Assembly: GCA_965226545.1 (NCBI GenBank)
Contig: OZ245364.1
Span: forward strand, 744,001-808,000
DNA: 64,000 bases
Direction of reading: 5' to 3'
Origin: JAHRAW01 sp965226545
GTDB taxonomy: Bacteria > Pseudomonadota > Gammaproteobacteria > Arenicellales > Poriferihabitantaceae
Shown in pieces: positions 50,874-59,610 of this stretch (its first letter is position 1; the number at the start of each line of letters is the position of its first letter). The translations under genes and the position numbers were made by a program. The notes under the pieces are model-generated. The model was not told where the DNA came from. It was given only the letters and a program-made list of their open reading frames with translations, and did not search any database.

Positions 50874-52037
50874 TTATTCCGCGTTGAAAATATCTTGAAC
50901 CGCGTCGCTGAAAGCGCGCACATGAGGCGGGACAGCGGCACGGTTCATTGATGAGGCAGGTCCGCCTTGAATCCAAAACGACGGCGTCATAACTTCCGTA
51001 TGTTTCTCCAGTTGGCTGGCAACATCCTTAAATCCTTTCACAAATGCATCGACGGTATATGATTTCCCGCGACGTGCAAGTAACCGCAAAAGCGGACTGG
51101 CAATCGACAGAAAAAACGCCAGTCCAGTTGATTTAAATGCAACAGACCGACGCGGGTCACCACCTTGCTCAACAAACAAGTTACGCACCGCAACCCAGTA
51201 ATTCGTCAGTATGGCATGTTGTTTATCGGGCTCTTGTGTAACGGTTTCGAACATGTGATTCGGGGTAAGTAAATACTTTTTGATGGCGGATACAATTACG
51301 TTTTGTTTGACGGCGAAATGTTTCGCCGGGCGCGCGTCGTCTGCAAATTGAATAAGGTTATGCCAAGGCGATTTTTCGTCGTGGTTCAAGTGTTTGACGA
51401 TTTCCAATGCACGCGCATCATCGCCTTTGATTATCTCTCTTTTCAGCCAAGCCGGCATATACGGCAATTTTTCAACGCCGTCCAGTTTGGTAAATTGCGC
51501 AATAATATGCTGTTTTACACCGGTAGAAACTTTCTCTTGCTTAGTATTGACCACAACGAATTGCAACATCCGTTGCACTTCATTCATGTCCGGCGCAACA
51601 ATCGCGGAAACCGGAAAATTCAACAATTCATTTGCATCATAGTTGCCGTCGCCTTTGGCGTTCTCAACCGCGGCACACAACCCTTTGATGCGATGTTGCC
51701 CGTCGACCACATCGAAAGGGCAGATGCCGGCTTGAGTTTCGAGGTCGAACACTATTTCATTGGTGCCTGCATCAAAATCAATCCCGCCTTCGGTGGCAAG
51801 AAACACCGAGGTCGGCAAAGACGCTTTGCCCGCTTTATGCGCTTCGGCAAAATCAGCCCCAAACTGTTTAGTGCGTCGCTTGTTTAGCAATCGCTGCATG
51901 CCTTCCCCGCCGGCGACATCCAGATGGTCGACCCGATAGAAACCGTCACGCATAAAGTCGCGCACGGTAAAGGTCGTAAAGTACAGCGTATGCTGCCCTT
52001 GTTTGAGCGGGACGGCGGGTTTGCGAATTTCAGCCAT
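50874..52037 (-). CDS. DGQHR-domain protein, DndB-like (copy 2)
   Basis: A 387-residue paralogue of the gene at 49682-50836, starting at ATG 52037 behind an AAGG ribosome-binding element. It has DVVDGQHRIKGL, LPTSVFLATEGGIDFD, FVVVNTKQEKVSTGVKQHII and VMTPSFWIQGGPASSMNRAA. It lies upstream of copy 1, with a 37-base gap, so the three genes DGQHR, DGQHR, GIY-YIG form one minus-strand unit. The two copies differ most in the central third, which suggests a heteromeric pair or two recognition specificities. Confidence 0.85.
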   Translation of the reverse strand: MAEIRKPAVPLKQGQHTLYFTTFTVRDFMRDGFYRVDHLDVAGGEGMQRLLNKRRTKQFGADFAEAHKAGKASLPTSVFLATEGGIDFDAGTNEIVFDLETQAGICPFDVVDGQHRIKGLCAAVENAKGDGNYDANELLNFPVSAIVAPDMNEVQRMLQFVVVNTKQEKVSTGVKQHIIAQFTKLDGVEKLPYMPAWLKREIIKGDDARALEIVKHLNHDEKSPWHNLIQFADDARPAKHFAVKQNVIVSAIKKYLLTPNHMFETVTQEPDKQHAILTNYWVAVRNLFVEQGGDPRRSVAFKSTGLAFFLSIASPLLRLLARRGKSYTVDAFVKGFKDVASQLEKHTEVMTPSFWIQGGPASSMNRAAVPPHVRAFSDAVQDIFNAE

Positions 52038-52105
52038 GGTGTTCAAACCTTTTTAATGTGAAAGCCATCATACAACAACCTCCTTTGGCTGCGCAAACAC
52101 CCTCA

Positions 52106-54319
52106 TCAAAACATCTCCATCGGGTCAACATCAATCGACCATCGGGCGCGGCGGGCGTTGCGGTGGTTTTCGACCGCGGTTACCCATGCGTTGAGCAGGG
52201 CATGCAGTTGGGCGCGGTTGGCGCTGCGCACCAGCAGTTGGGCGCGGTGGCGGCCGGCGCGTTTTTCCATTGGGGAGACGACTGCATCCATGATTTCGAT
52301 TTGGGCAAATTGATTGGCGTTGGCGCGGATGAGTTGTTCGCCGAGCGCGGCGACTTCGCGCAGCAGGGCCTTAGCCGCGTTTGGCGCGGTGGATTCGGCG
52401 CGCCATAACGCGAGATGGGAAAACGGCGGGAAATTTGCGGCGTGGCGTTCGGCCAGGCATTGTTCGGCGAAGCCGTCGAAATCATGCGCGCATAAATGCT
52501 GCAGCATCGGATGGTCGGGGTGCGCGGTTTGCACCAACACTTCGCCGCGGCGGTCGCCGCGTCCGGCGCGCCCGGCGACTTGGGTGAGTTGGCGAAACAA
52601 ATATTCCGCCGCGCGAAAATCCGCGCTGTATAAACCTTGGTCGGAGTTGACCACGCCGACCAAAGTGACGCGCGAAAAATCATGCCCTTTGGCGATGAGT
52701 TGCGTGCCGATGATGATGTCGGTTTGTCCGCTTGCAATCGATTCCAATTCGCGCTCGAGCGCATCGGCGTTTTTGATTTGGTCGCTGTCGAGACGCGCGA
52801 TGTGCGCATCGGGAAATTGCGCGCTGAGAAATTTTTCCAGCCGTTGCGTGCCGACGCCGATGAGGCGCATGTCTTTCCCGCATTGCGCGCAAGTTAACTC
52901 GGCGCGCCGCGATGCGCCGCAGTGATGACATTGAAAACGTTGGGTTGGGCGATGATAGGTGAGGCGCGCATCGCATCGCGTGCAGCCGACTTGCGCGCCG
53001 CATTGCGCGCATTGCGCCAGCGGCGCAAAGCCGCGTCGATTAATAAACACCACCGATTGTTCGCCGCGCGCCAGCCGTTCGCGCAAGGCGCGCAACAACG
53101 GCGCGGATACGCCGTCGGGCGCGCGGTGCTGGGTGAGATTAACCGGCGTGATGCGCGGCAAGGTTGCGCCGCCGGCGCGATGCGCCAAGGTTAACTCGAT
53201 GCATCGTCCGCGCGCGGCGTTGTGGCGCGTTTCCATCGATGGCGTGGCCGAGCCGAGCACTATCGGAATCGATTCGAGTTGCGCGCGCTTAATCGCCAAG
53301 TCGCGCGCGTGATAACGAAACCCGTCCTGTTGTTTATACGACAAATCATGTTCTTCATCGACAATCAACAAGCCGGGCGCGGGCAACGGCGCAAACACCG
53401 CCGAGCGCGTGCCGAGCACCGCACATGCATCGCCGGCATGCGCGCGCCACCACGCCGCGCGCCGCGCACTTGGCGGCAACCCCGAATGCATTACGCATAC
53501 GCCGTCGCCGAGTCGTTCGCGCACGCGCGCGACCAGTTGCGGCGTCAGCGCAATCTCCGGCACCAACAACAACGCTTGGCGACCGTCGTCGATGCATCGC
53601 TGGGCGGCGTGCAGATACACTTCGGTTTTGCCGCTGCCGGTGATGCCGTGCAGCAAAAATGATTCAAACCGTCCGCGCGATTGGTCGATGGCATCGATGG
53701 CGTGTTGTTGCGCGGCGTTTGGTTTTGGCCCCGGGTGCGTTGTCGGCGATGTTGGCGCGGGGTGGCGCATCTCGATGTCGACCGCGCCTTTATCGACCAG
53801 CGCGCGCAACGCCGATGCGCAGTTGGCGAAGGCGTTGTTCAGTTGCGCAACCTCGAGCCAATCGGCTTTGCATAGATGCGCATAAATGCGCTTTTGTAAC
53901 GGCGCGCGATTCAGTTGCGATTGCAGTTGCGCGCGCGCGGCGTCGTCCAATGGGCGCGCGCGCACAAACCGCCGGCGCGTCGGGTCGATGAGCGGTTGCC
54001 CGGCGCGCAATGCGCCCGGCAGGGCGGCATGCAGCACTTCGCCGAGCGGATGGTGATAATAGCGCGCCGCCCACAGCAGCAACTCCAGCAGCCGCTCGCC
54101 AAACGGGTTTTGCGCATCGAGCGCCTCACTCACGGTTTTGAGGCGATGCGCGGTGCTGGGCGGGCGGTTGGAGACGACGACGCCGATGACCGATTTGCGC
54201 CCAAACGGCACCCGCACCCGCACGCCGCGCGGCAACGGCGTCGGGCTGCGATAATCAAACACCCGCCGCAACGGCGCCGCCACCGCGACTTGGACGATGT
54301 GCTCAGCCGCCATTGCCAT
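52106..54319 (-). CDS. priA: primosomal protein N' (replication restart helicase)
   Basis: A 737-residue helicase that reloads DnaB at stalled forks. Walker A is FLLHGITGSGKTEVYL and the Walker B region is LIVDEEHDLSYKQQ. The paired zinc-binding cysteines appear in CAQCGAQVGCTRCDARL and CHHCGASRRAELTCAQCG. Starts at 54319 (ATG) or 54313 (ATG) are both good; an upstream extension to 54427 is Thr/Arg/Cys-rich repeat sequence and is rejected. Confidence 0.93.
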   Translation of the reverse strand: MAMAAEHIVQVAVAAPLRRVFDYRSPTPLPRGVRVRVPFGRKSVIGVVVSNRPPSTAHRLKTVSEALDAQNPFGERLLELLLWAARYYHHPLGEVLHAALPGALRAGQPLIDPTRRRFVRARPLDDAARAQLQSQLNRAPLQKRIYAHLCKADWLEVAQLNNAFANCASALRALVDKGAVDIEMRHPAPTSPTTHPGPKPNAAQQHAIDAIDQSRGRFESFLLHGITGSGKTEVYLHAAQRCIDDGRQALLLVPEIALTPQLVARVRERLGDGVCVMHSGLPPSARRAAWWRAHAGDACAVLGTRSAVFAPLPAPGLLIVDEEHDLSYKQQDGFRYHARDLAIKRAQLESIPIVLGSATPSMETRHNAARGRCIELTLAHRAGGATLPRITPVNLTQHRAPDGVSAPLLRALRERLARGEQSVVFINRRGFAPLAQCAQCGAQVGCTRCDARLTYHRPTQRFQCHHCGASRRAELTCAQCGKDMRLIGVGTQRLEKFLSAQFPDAHIARLDSDQIKNADALERELESIASGQTDIIIGTQLIAKGHDFSRVTLVGVVNSDQGLYSADFRAAEYLFRQLTQVAGRAGRGDRRGEVLVQTAHPDHPMLQHLCAHDFDGFAEQCLAERHAANFPPFSHLALWRAESTAPNAAKALLREVAALGEQLIRANANQFAQIEIMDAVVSPMEKRAGRHRAQLLVRSANRAQLHALLNAWVTAVENHRNARRARWSIDVDPMEMF

Positions 54320-54912
54320 CACCGGCGCGCGCGGGGTTGGGCGGGTCGGACATTGTGTCGGACGGCGGGTCGTACATTGGCGCGTACATTGGGGCGAACA
54401 TTGCGCCGTACGCCGTGCCGTACGCAATGCCGTACATCAGGGCGTATATTGGGCGTGCGTCGGGGCGTAAATTGTTACGCACAGAATCTGTGGATAACTC
54501 TGTGCATAATGTGCGCGCAGGGGCGGCGTAAAAACCCCTGCAGGGCGTTTTGGCGCGGTTGCCTAAAAATTCAGCAAAGGAGGTGTAAGTCAATAAAATC
54601 AATGGTTTGCGCCAATGAATGAATAACCTAAAACAAACATCGCCGCCAACTTGCGGCAAACCGCCGCCGTCAACCGCCAATTGTGAATAACTTCGCCGCC
54701 AACACCGCACCGTTTGGCAATTTTGCGCGCAGAATCGTAGGCGTGGCGTATGGCGGGCGTGGGCGTCAGTGCATAAATCGGTGTACGAATCGGCGTATGG
54801 GTCGGCGCATCGATGGGCGCGTGGGCGCGAATTCGCGGGTATCGGCGCAGCAACCGGCGGGCATACGCCTGCATCTGTGCCGCCGACCTGCCCGCAGCAA
54901 TCGGGCGCGCGA
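54320..54912. other. 593-base region upstream of priA
   Basis: This gap between two minus-strand genes contains no convincing gene. Long open frames here are repeat-derived. Near 54360-54460 are GTACATTGGCGCGTACATTGG-type repeats, and near 54770-54830 GTGTACGAATCGGCGTATGGG types. It also holds three DnaA-box-like nonamers and a hairpin GCAGGGG/CCCCTGC (about 54517-54541). Confidence 0.55.
54489..54690 (+). promoter_or_regulatory. cluster of DnaA-box-like nonamers
   Basis: TGTGGATAA (54489-54497) is the exact reverse complement of the DnaA consensus TTATCCACA. TGTGCATAA (54501-54509) and TGTGAATAA (54682-54690) each differ by one base. All three point the same way. An imperfect palindrome CACAGA-A-TCTGTG overlaps the first. 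Genes flanking a gammaproteobacterial origin are not seen nearby. Confidence 0.45.
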
Positions 54913-55461
54913 TTAGACAATATCCTCAATCGCCACCGAAAATCGCCCGGATTTGCGTTCGGCGAGATAGCGGCGCAAGGTGCGTTCGATGACGCGAAAC
55001 GCGATTTTCTCCCACGGAATCTGCGCCTCGTCAAACAGCCGCACCTCGAGGCTTTCGTCGCCGGCGGCAAAGCCGCGTTCATCGGTCAACTCGGCGCGGA
55101 ACATAATGTATACCTGATTGACGCGCGGCAGGTTGTAGATGCCGTACAGCGTCTGCTCGGCGATTGGCGCGCAGGCTTCCTCCATTGTTTCGCGCGCCGC
55201 GCCGTGTTGGATGGTTTCGCCGTTTTCCATAAACCCGGCCGGCAATGTCCACAGCCCGCGGCGCGGTTCAATCGCGCGTTTGCACAGCAGGATTTTATCG
55301 CCCCACACCGGCAAGCAACCGCACACCACTTTTGGATTTTGATAATGAATCATGCCGCAGGCGTCGCATACATGACGTTCGCGATTGTCGCCCAGCGGCG
55401 TCAGCATCGATACGCCTTGGCCGCACAGATTGCAATATCGAATGGAAATCGCCCGGCTCAT
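54913..55461 (-). CDS. Nudix hydrolase with zinc-ribbon (NudC-like short form)
   Basis: A 182-residue protein. A zinc ribbon (RYCNLCGQ and CDACGMIHYQNP) precedes a Nudix box GFMENGETIQHGAARETMEE with the GX5EX7REUXEE spacing. The combination resembles NADH pyrophosphatase, but the N-terminal domain of full NudC is missing, so it may be a related zinc-ribbon Nudix enzyme. ATG 55461 is preferred to an upstream open frame of Asn/Thr-rich repeat sequence. Its start lies eight bases downstream of the ubiA stop on the same strand. Confidence 0.85.
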   Translation of the reverse strand: MSRAISIRYCNLCGQGVSMLTPLGDNRERHVCDACGMIHYQNPKVVCGCLPVWGDKILLCKRAIEPRRGLWTLPAGFMENGETIQHGAARETMEEACAPIAEQTLYGIYNLPRVNQVYIMFRAELTDERGFAAGDESLEVRLFDEAQIPWEKIAFRVIERTLRRYLAERKSGRFSVAIEDIV

Positions 55462-55468
55462 CGGCGCA

Positions 55469-56440
55469 TCATAACAATGCCGCCGCGTGCGCGCAAAAAA
55501 ACGCCGCGCCAAACCAGTTGTTGTTGATGAATGCGCGAAAGCATCGATGCGCGCGCGCTTGTTCATCGTGCACTTGTTCACTGTGGACTTGGGGATTGTG
55601 GATTGGTTGAGTGCGCGATTGTTTACTGTGCACTTGTTCATTGCGCGGTACGCGACAATTTAGGTATTGCCAAATCGCCAAGCCCAAGGCGATGCATAAG
55701 CCGGCGTAAAACAACCAATCGAATTCGCGGCGCGCGCCGATGATGCTAAGCAACAACAAACACGCGCACTGCAATCCCAACACAATATGCACATCGAATC
55801 GCCCGAATAAAATCGCCGTCGACGGCACGCCAATGCGCAAATCATCGGCGCGGTCGACCATTGCGTATTGCGTGTCGTAGGCGACAATCCAAGCGAAGTT
55901 GGCGGCGATGAGCAGCCAGGCTTCGCCCGGCAAGGTCGCGCGCGTCGCCAAATAGGCCATCGGGATGCCGGCCGAAAACGCAACGCCGAGCAACAATTGC
56001 GGTGCGCGCATAAATCGTTTGGCGAACGGATAGGCGACGGCGATGCCGAGCGCAACCAATGCGCAAACGCGGCTCTGCCAATTCAACTGCAAAACCAACC
56101 ACGCCGCCGCGCCAATCAACGCCGCAAACAACCACAATGCACTGCGCGCATGCAATGCGCCGGTCGCCAGCGGTCGGTCTTTGGTGCGCGCCACCCGCCC
56201 GTCGATGTCGCGGTCGGCAAAATCATTGATGACGCAACCGGCTGAACGCATCAACCAAGTGCCGGCGATGAACACGCCGAGCAGATGCATGGTCGGCAGC
56301 CCGTCGGCGGCCAGCCATAATGCGGTGAGCGTCGGCCACAACAACAGCAATGCGCCAATCGGACGGTGCAGGCGCATTAGATGAATCATTGCGCGCGCGG
56401 TGGCGGCAAGGTGGTGGCGGGGTTGGATTGATGATTGCAT
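55469..56440 (-). CDS. ubiA: 4-hydroxybenzoate polyprenyltransferase with a loop insertion
   Basis: A 323-residue membrane prenyltransferase of ubiquinone synthesis. Both Asp-rich motifs are present: NDFADRDIDG (first) and DTQYAMVDRADD (second). LHRPIGALLLLWPTLTALWL is the typical first helix. Near the C-terminus, before CFRAFINNNWFGAAFF, there is an extra segment of about 30 residues rich in Gln, His, Ser and Glu (NEQVHSKQS, QVHSEQVHDEQ), encoded at about 55545-55655. E. coli UbiA (290 residues) has no such insert. A working enzyme is likely because the flanks are conserved. Confidence 0.92.
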   Translation of the reverse strand: MQSSIQPRHHLAATARAMIHLMRLHRPIGALLLLWPTLTALWLAADGLPTMHLLGVFIAGTWLMRSAGCVINDFADRDIDGRVARTKDRPLATGALHARSALWLFAALIGAAAWLVLQLNWQSRVCALVALGIAVAYPFAKRFMRAPQLLLGVAFSAGIPMAYLATRATLPGEAWLLIAANFAWIVAYDTQYAMVDRADDLRIGVPSTAILFGRFDVHIVLGLQCACLLLLSIIGARREFDWLFYAGLCIALGLAIWQYLNCRVPRNEQVHSKQSRTQPIHNPQVHSEQVHDEQARAHRCFRAFINNNWFGAAFFCAHAAALL

Positions 56441-56830
56441 TTTGGTTATTGAATTTGTGTTTAACTTTTTGCTGTACTTGTTATTGCACTTATCGATTCA
56501 CTTGTCGTTACATTTTGCACTACATTTGTCATTGTACTTGTCACGATATTTTTCATCGCAGTTGTTATTGTACTTTTATTGCACTTGTCACTGTAATTGT
56601 AGTCGCACTTATCACTTTATTTGTTACGGCAATTGTTGTCGTTGTACTTTTCACTACATTCGTCATTGCACCTGGCACAATATTTTTCATCACAATTGTT
56701 ATTGTACTTTTATTGCGCTTGCCACTGTAATTGTTGTTGCAATCGTCACTTCACTCGTCACTTCACTTGTCACTTCATTTGTTACGACAATTGTTACCGC
56801 ACCGCGCGCCGCATTGATTATCGCCGCACA
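56441..56830. repeat. CACTTGTCATT-type degenerate array upstream of ubiA
   Basis: This 390-base tract between ubiA and recG consists of drifting copies of ACTTGTCACTGTAATTG and TTGTTATTGTACTTTTATTGC. Units about 15-25 bases long are adjacent, without unique spacers. It must hold the ubiA promoter, but nothing distinctive is seen. Confidence 0.7.
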
Positions 56831-59137
56831 CTACACTTCCCCATACGATTGCCGCACATTAATCCAACGTTCAATCAACGCATCAATCGCCTGCGGATGA
56901 TTGGCGTGCAGTTCAGCGGCGATTGATTCGATGACCGGCAGCAAGGCGCGGTCGCGCGCCAAGTCGGCGACTTTCATTTGTTGGATTCCGGTTTGGCGCG
57001 TGCCGAGCACTTCGCCGGGGCCGCGTTGCTGCAAATCCTTGTTGGCGATGACAAAGCCGTCGCAGGTTTCGCGCAATACGCCGATGCGTTCGCGCGCGGT
57101 GGCGCCGAGCGGCGGTTGATACAACAGCACGCAATTGGCTTGCGCCGCGCCGCGCCCGACGCGACCGCGCAGTTGATGCAGTTGCGCCAAGCCAAGTCGT
57201 TCGGCGTTTTCAATCACCATCAAACTCGCGCGCGGCACATCGACGCCGACTTCAATCACGGTGGTCGCAACCAACAAATCAATTTCGCCGTCGTGAAACT
57301 TGCGCATCACTTCCTCCTTGTCCGCCGATTTCATTCGCCCGTGAATCAACGCGATGTGCAACTGCGGCAGTTGCGCTGACAAAAGCGCGAAAGCCTCGGT
57401 CGCGGCTTGCGCCTGCAGTTTGTCGGATTCTTCAATCAGCGGACACACCCAATACGCCTGCTGGTCATCGGCGCAGATGCCGCGAATGCGCGCGATGATT
57501 TCATCGCGGCGCGTGTTGGGCAATGCGACGGTATGCACCGGCTTGCGCCCCGGCGGCATTTGGTCGATGTTGGATACATCCAAATCGGCGTAAAAAATCA
57601 TCGCCAATGAACGCGGTATCGGCGTTGCGCTCATGATGAGTTGATGCGGGGTGAGTGTATTTTTTGTTGCGTTGTTCGTTGCATTGTTATCCGCATCGCT
57701 TGATGCACTGTTTGATGCACTGTTTGATGCACTACTTGATGCACCGTGTTTTTTGCCGCCGGTTTTTTTGTCACTTGATTGGTTGTCACTCGTTTTATTG
57801 TCACTGACTTTGTCGTTATTTGATGGATTATCGTTTGATTGGTCGGCGCCATCGTCGCCGCGTGCGCCGGCTTTGTTGCGCAAGGCAAGGCGTTGGTCGA
57901 CGCCGAAGCGATGTTGTTCATCGATAATTAACAAACCGAGATTATTAAACTCGACTTGTTGTTGAAACAATGCATGCGTGCCGATAATTAATTGCGCCGC
58001 GCCGGATTCGATTCGCGCCAATGTTTGTGCGCGCGGTTTACTGCGCATTTTGCCGGTTAATGATTCGACCGCAATCGCCAACGGCGCAAACCATTTATCG
58101 AAGGTGCGGCGATGTTGTTCGCACAACAATTCAGTCGGCGCCATCAATGCAACTTGATAGCCGGAGTCAATCGCGCATAACGCCGCCGCCGCCGCCACCA
58201 CCGTCTTGCCCGAGCCGACATCGCCCTGCAATAAACGCATCATCGGCGAATCAGTTTTTAAATCGGCGCGTATCTCATCGACCGCGCGCACTTGCGCATC
58301 GGTCAACGCAAAGCCAAGCGAATCGCGCAAACGTTGCCACTTGTCACCTTGTGACGCATCGCGCGCATCGAACTTCGGGGCGTTGTGCGATTTAAGCGCG
58401 GCGCGCAATCGACTCAACGCCAGATGATGCGCCAACAATTCCTCCAACGCCAATCGTCGTTGCGCCGGATGCAACCCGGCCAATAACGCGCCGGTGTCGG
58501 CGTCGGGCGGCGGGGTATGCACGATGCCAAGCGCCTCGCGCAACGGCATCAAGCCAAACTTCGCGCGCAACTCTTCCGGCAAACATTCGCGCAAGTTGTC
58601 CGATGATGCATCGAGTTCGCGCGCCAACGCCGCGCCAACCCATCGCCGCAACGCGTTCGCCGACACGCCTTCGGTCGCCGGATACACCGCCGTCAACGCG
58701 CGCTCGACAATTTCATCATCCGCCGGACGCTGCGGATACAACCGATATTCCGGATGAATCATTTCCATCGCGCCGCCGCTTGCGCGCGCCTCGCCATAAC
58801 ATCGCATCCACGCGCCGCGATTAAATTGCCGATGTTGCGCCGCACTAAAATGAAAAAACCGCACGGTCAACGCCGCGCTGTTGTCGGCGATGCGCACCAC
58901 CAAACTGCGCCGCCGTCCATAATGCCGCACGTTCGCGGATTCGACACCGCCGACAATCAACGCATCATCGCCGGCGGTCAATGCGCCAATCGGAGTGACG
59001 CGCGTGCGGTCTTGATATTTATACGGCAGATGAAAAAGAAAATCGCGCGGCGCAACAATGCCGATGCGCGCAAGTTTTAAAGCGGTCTGCGCGCCGATGC
59101 CGCCCAATTGCCGCAACGCCGATGCAGCGTCACCCAT
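56831..59137 (-). CDS. recG: ATP-dependent DNA helicase RecG with an inserted low-complexity loop
   Basis: A 768-residue helicase that remodels stalled forks. The wedge domain and motifs are clear: LLQGDVGSGKTVVAAAAALC, LLIIDEQHRFGVDQRLALR, LIMSATPIPRSLAMIFYAD, QAYWVCPLIEESDKLQ and HQLRGRVGRGAAQANCVLL. A segment of about 70 residues rich in Ser, Asn, Asp and Lys (encoded at about 57650-57865) splits the stretch between LRNKAG and HQLIMSATPIPR, which are only ~10 residues apart in typical RecG. ATG 59137 overlaps the end of ridA by eight bases. Confidence 0.93.
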   Translation of the reverse strand: MGDAASALRQLGGIGAQTALKLARIGIVAPRDFLFHLPYKYQDRTRVTPIGALTAGDDALIVGGVESANVRHYGRRRSLVVRIADNSAALTVRFFHFSAAQHRQFNRGAWMRCYGEARASGGAMEMIHPEYRLYPQRPADDEIVERALTAVYPATEGVSANALRRWVGAALARELDASSDNLRECLPEELRAKFGLMPLREALGIVHTPPPDADTGALLAGLHPAQRRLALEELLAHHLALSRLRAALKSHNAPKFDARDASQGDKWQRLRDSLGFALTDAQVRAVDEIRADLKTDSPMMRLLQGDVGSGKTVVAAAAALCAIDSGYQVALMAPTELLCEQHRRTFDKWFAPLAIAVESLTGKMRSKPRAQTLARIESGAAQLIIGTHALFQQQVEFNNLGLLIIDEQHRFGVDQRLALRNKAGARGDDGADQSNDNPSNNDKVSDNKTSDNQSSDKKTGGKKHGASSSASNSASNSASSDADNNATNNATKNTLTPHQLIMSATPIPRSLAMIFYADLDVSNIDQMPPGRKPVHTVALPNTRRDEIIARIRGICADDQQAYWVCPLIEESDKLQAQAATEAFALLSAQLPQLHIALIHGRMKSADKEEVMRKFHDGEIDLLVATTVIEVGVDVPRASLMVIENAERLGLAQLHQLRGRVGRGAAQANCVLLYQPPLGATARERIGVLRETCDGFVIANKDLQQRGPGEVLGTRQTGIQQMKVADLARDRALLPVIESIAAELHANHPQAIDALIERWINVRQSYGEV

Positions 59138-59537
59138 CGTCGCGCGCGGCTGCCGGCACTTGCACAATCGCTTCGATTTCAATCACCGCCCCTTTCGGCA
59201 ACGCCGCCACCCCGACCACAGCGCGCGCCGGATACGGCTCAACAAACCGCCGCGCAAAAATTTCATTCAACTCGGCAAAGCGACTCAAATCGGTCAACGA
59301 TATGTTAAGTTTAACCGCATCATCCAACCCACCCCCAGCCGCCCGCGCAATCGCCCGCAAATTATCCAACACAAGTTCGACCGCATCCGCAAACGGCTCA
59401 CTGATAAGTTCGCCTTCGAGCGTCAACGGAAGTTGCCCGGAGATGTAAAGCATGTCGCCAACTTGGATGGCCTGGGTGTATGCGCCGATGGCCGGCGGAG
59501 CCGAGGGGGTGGTGATGGGGTGTTTGGGGGAGGGCAT
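59130..59537 (-). CDS. ridA: RidA family reactive intermediate deaminase
   Basis: A 135-residue enamine/imine deaminase that relieves damage from PLP-enzyme intermediates. Family blocks are APPAIGAYTQAIQVGDMLYISGQLP and the C-terminal YPARAVVGVAALPKGAVIEIEAIV, where the Arg (near residue 107) and the Glu of IEIE form the active site. Its stop overlaps the start of recG by eight bases, so the two genes are translationally coupled. Confidence 0.92.
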   Translation of the reverse strand: MPSPKHPITTPSAPPAIGAYTQAIQVGDMLYISGQLPLTLEGELISEPFADAVELVLDNLRAIARAAGGGLDDAVKLNISLTDLSRFAELNEIFARRFVEPYPARAVVGVAALPKGAVIEIEAIVQVPAAARDDG

Positions 59538-59582
59538 TGGGGGATTATAGCGGAATGGGGTAAAAGGGCGGGTTGTAAAAAA

Positions 59583-59608
59583 GGGCGGATGAGCGTCCGC
59601 CCGGTTTT
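59583..59608 (-). terminator. terminator hairpin after the 59611-60264 gene
   Basis: GGGCGGA (59583-59589) pairs with TCCGCCC (59596-59602) across GTGAGCG/TGAGCG. On the minus strand it is followed by a T-run (59582 back to 59576). It lies just after the minus-strand gene stop. Confidence 0.7.
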
Positions 59609-59610
59609 AT

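Noticed and set aside
54320..54912. Chromosomal replication origin
   Set aside because: Only three scattered DnaA-like sites are present, without the origin-flanking genes or a clear AT-rich unwinding region.
54303..55082. Long minus-strand open frame upstream of priA
   Set aside because: It runs through the Nudix coding region and through repeat tracts, has odd Arg/Cys/Thr composition and resembles no known protein.
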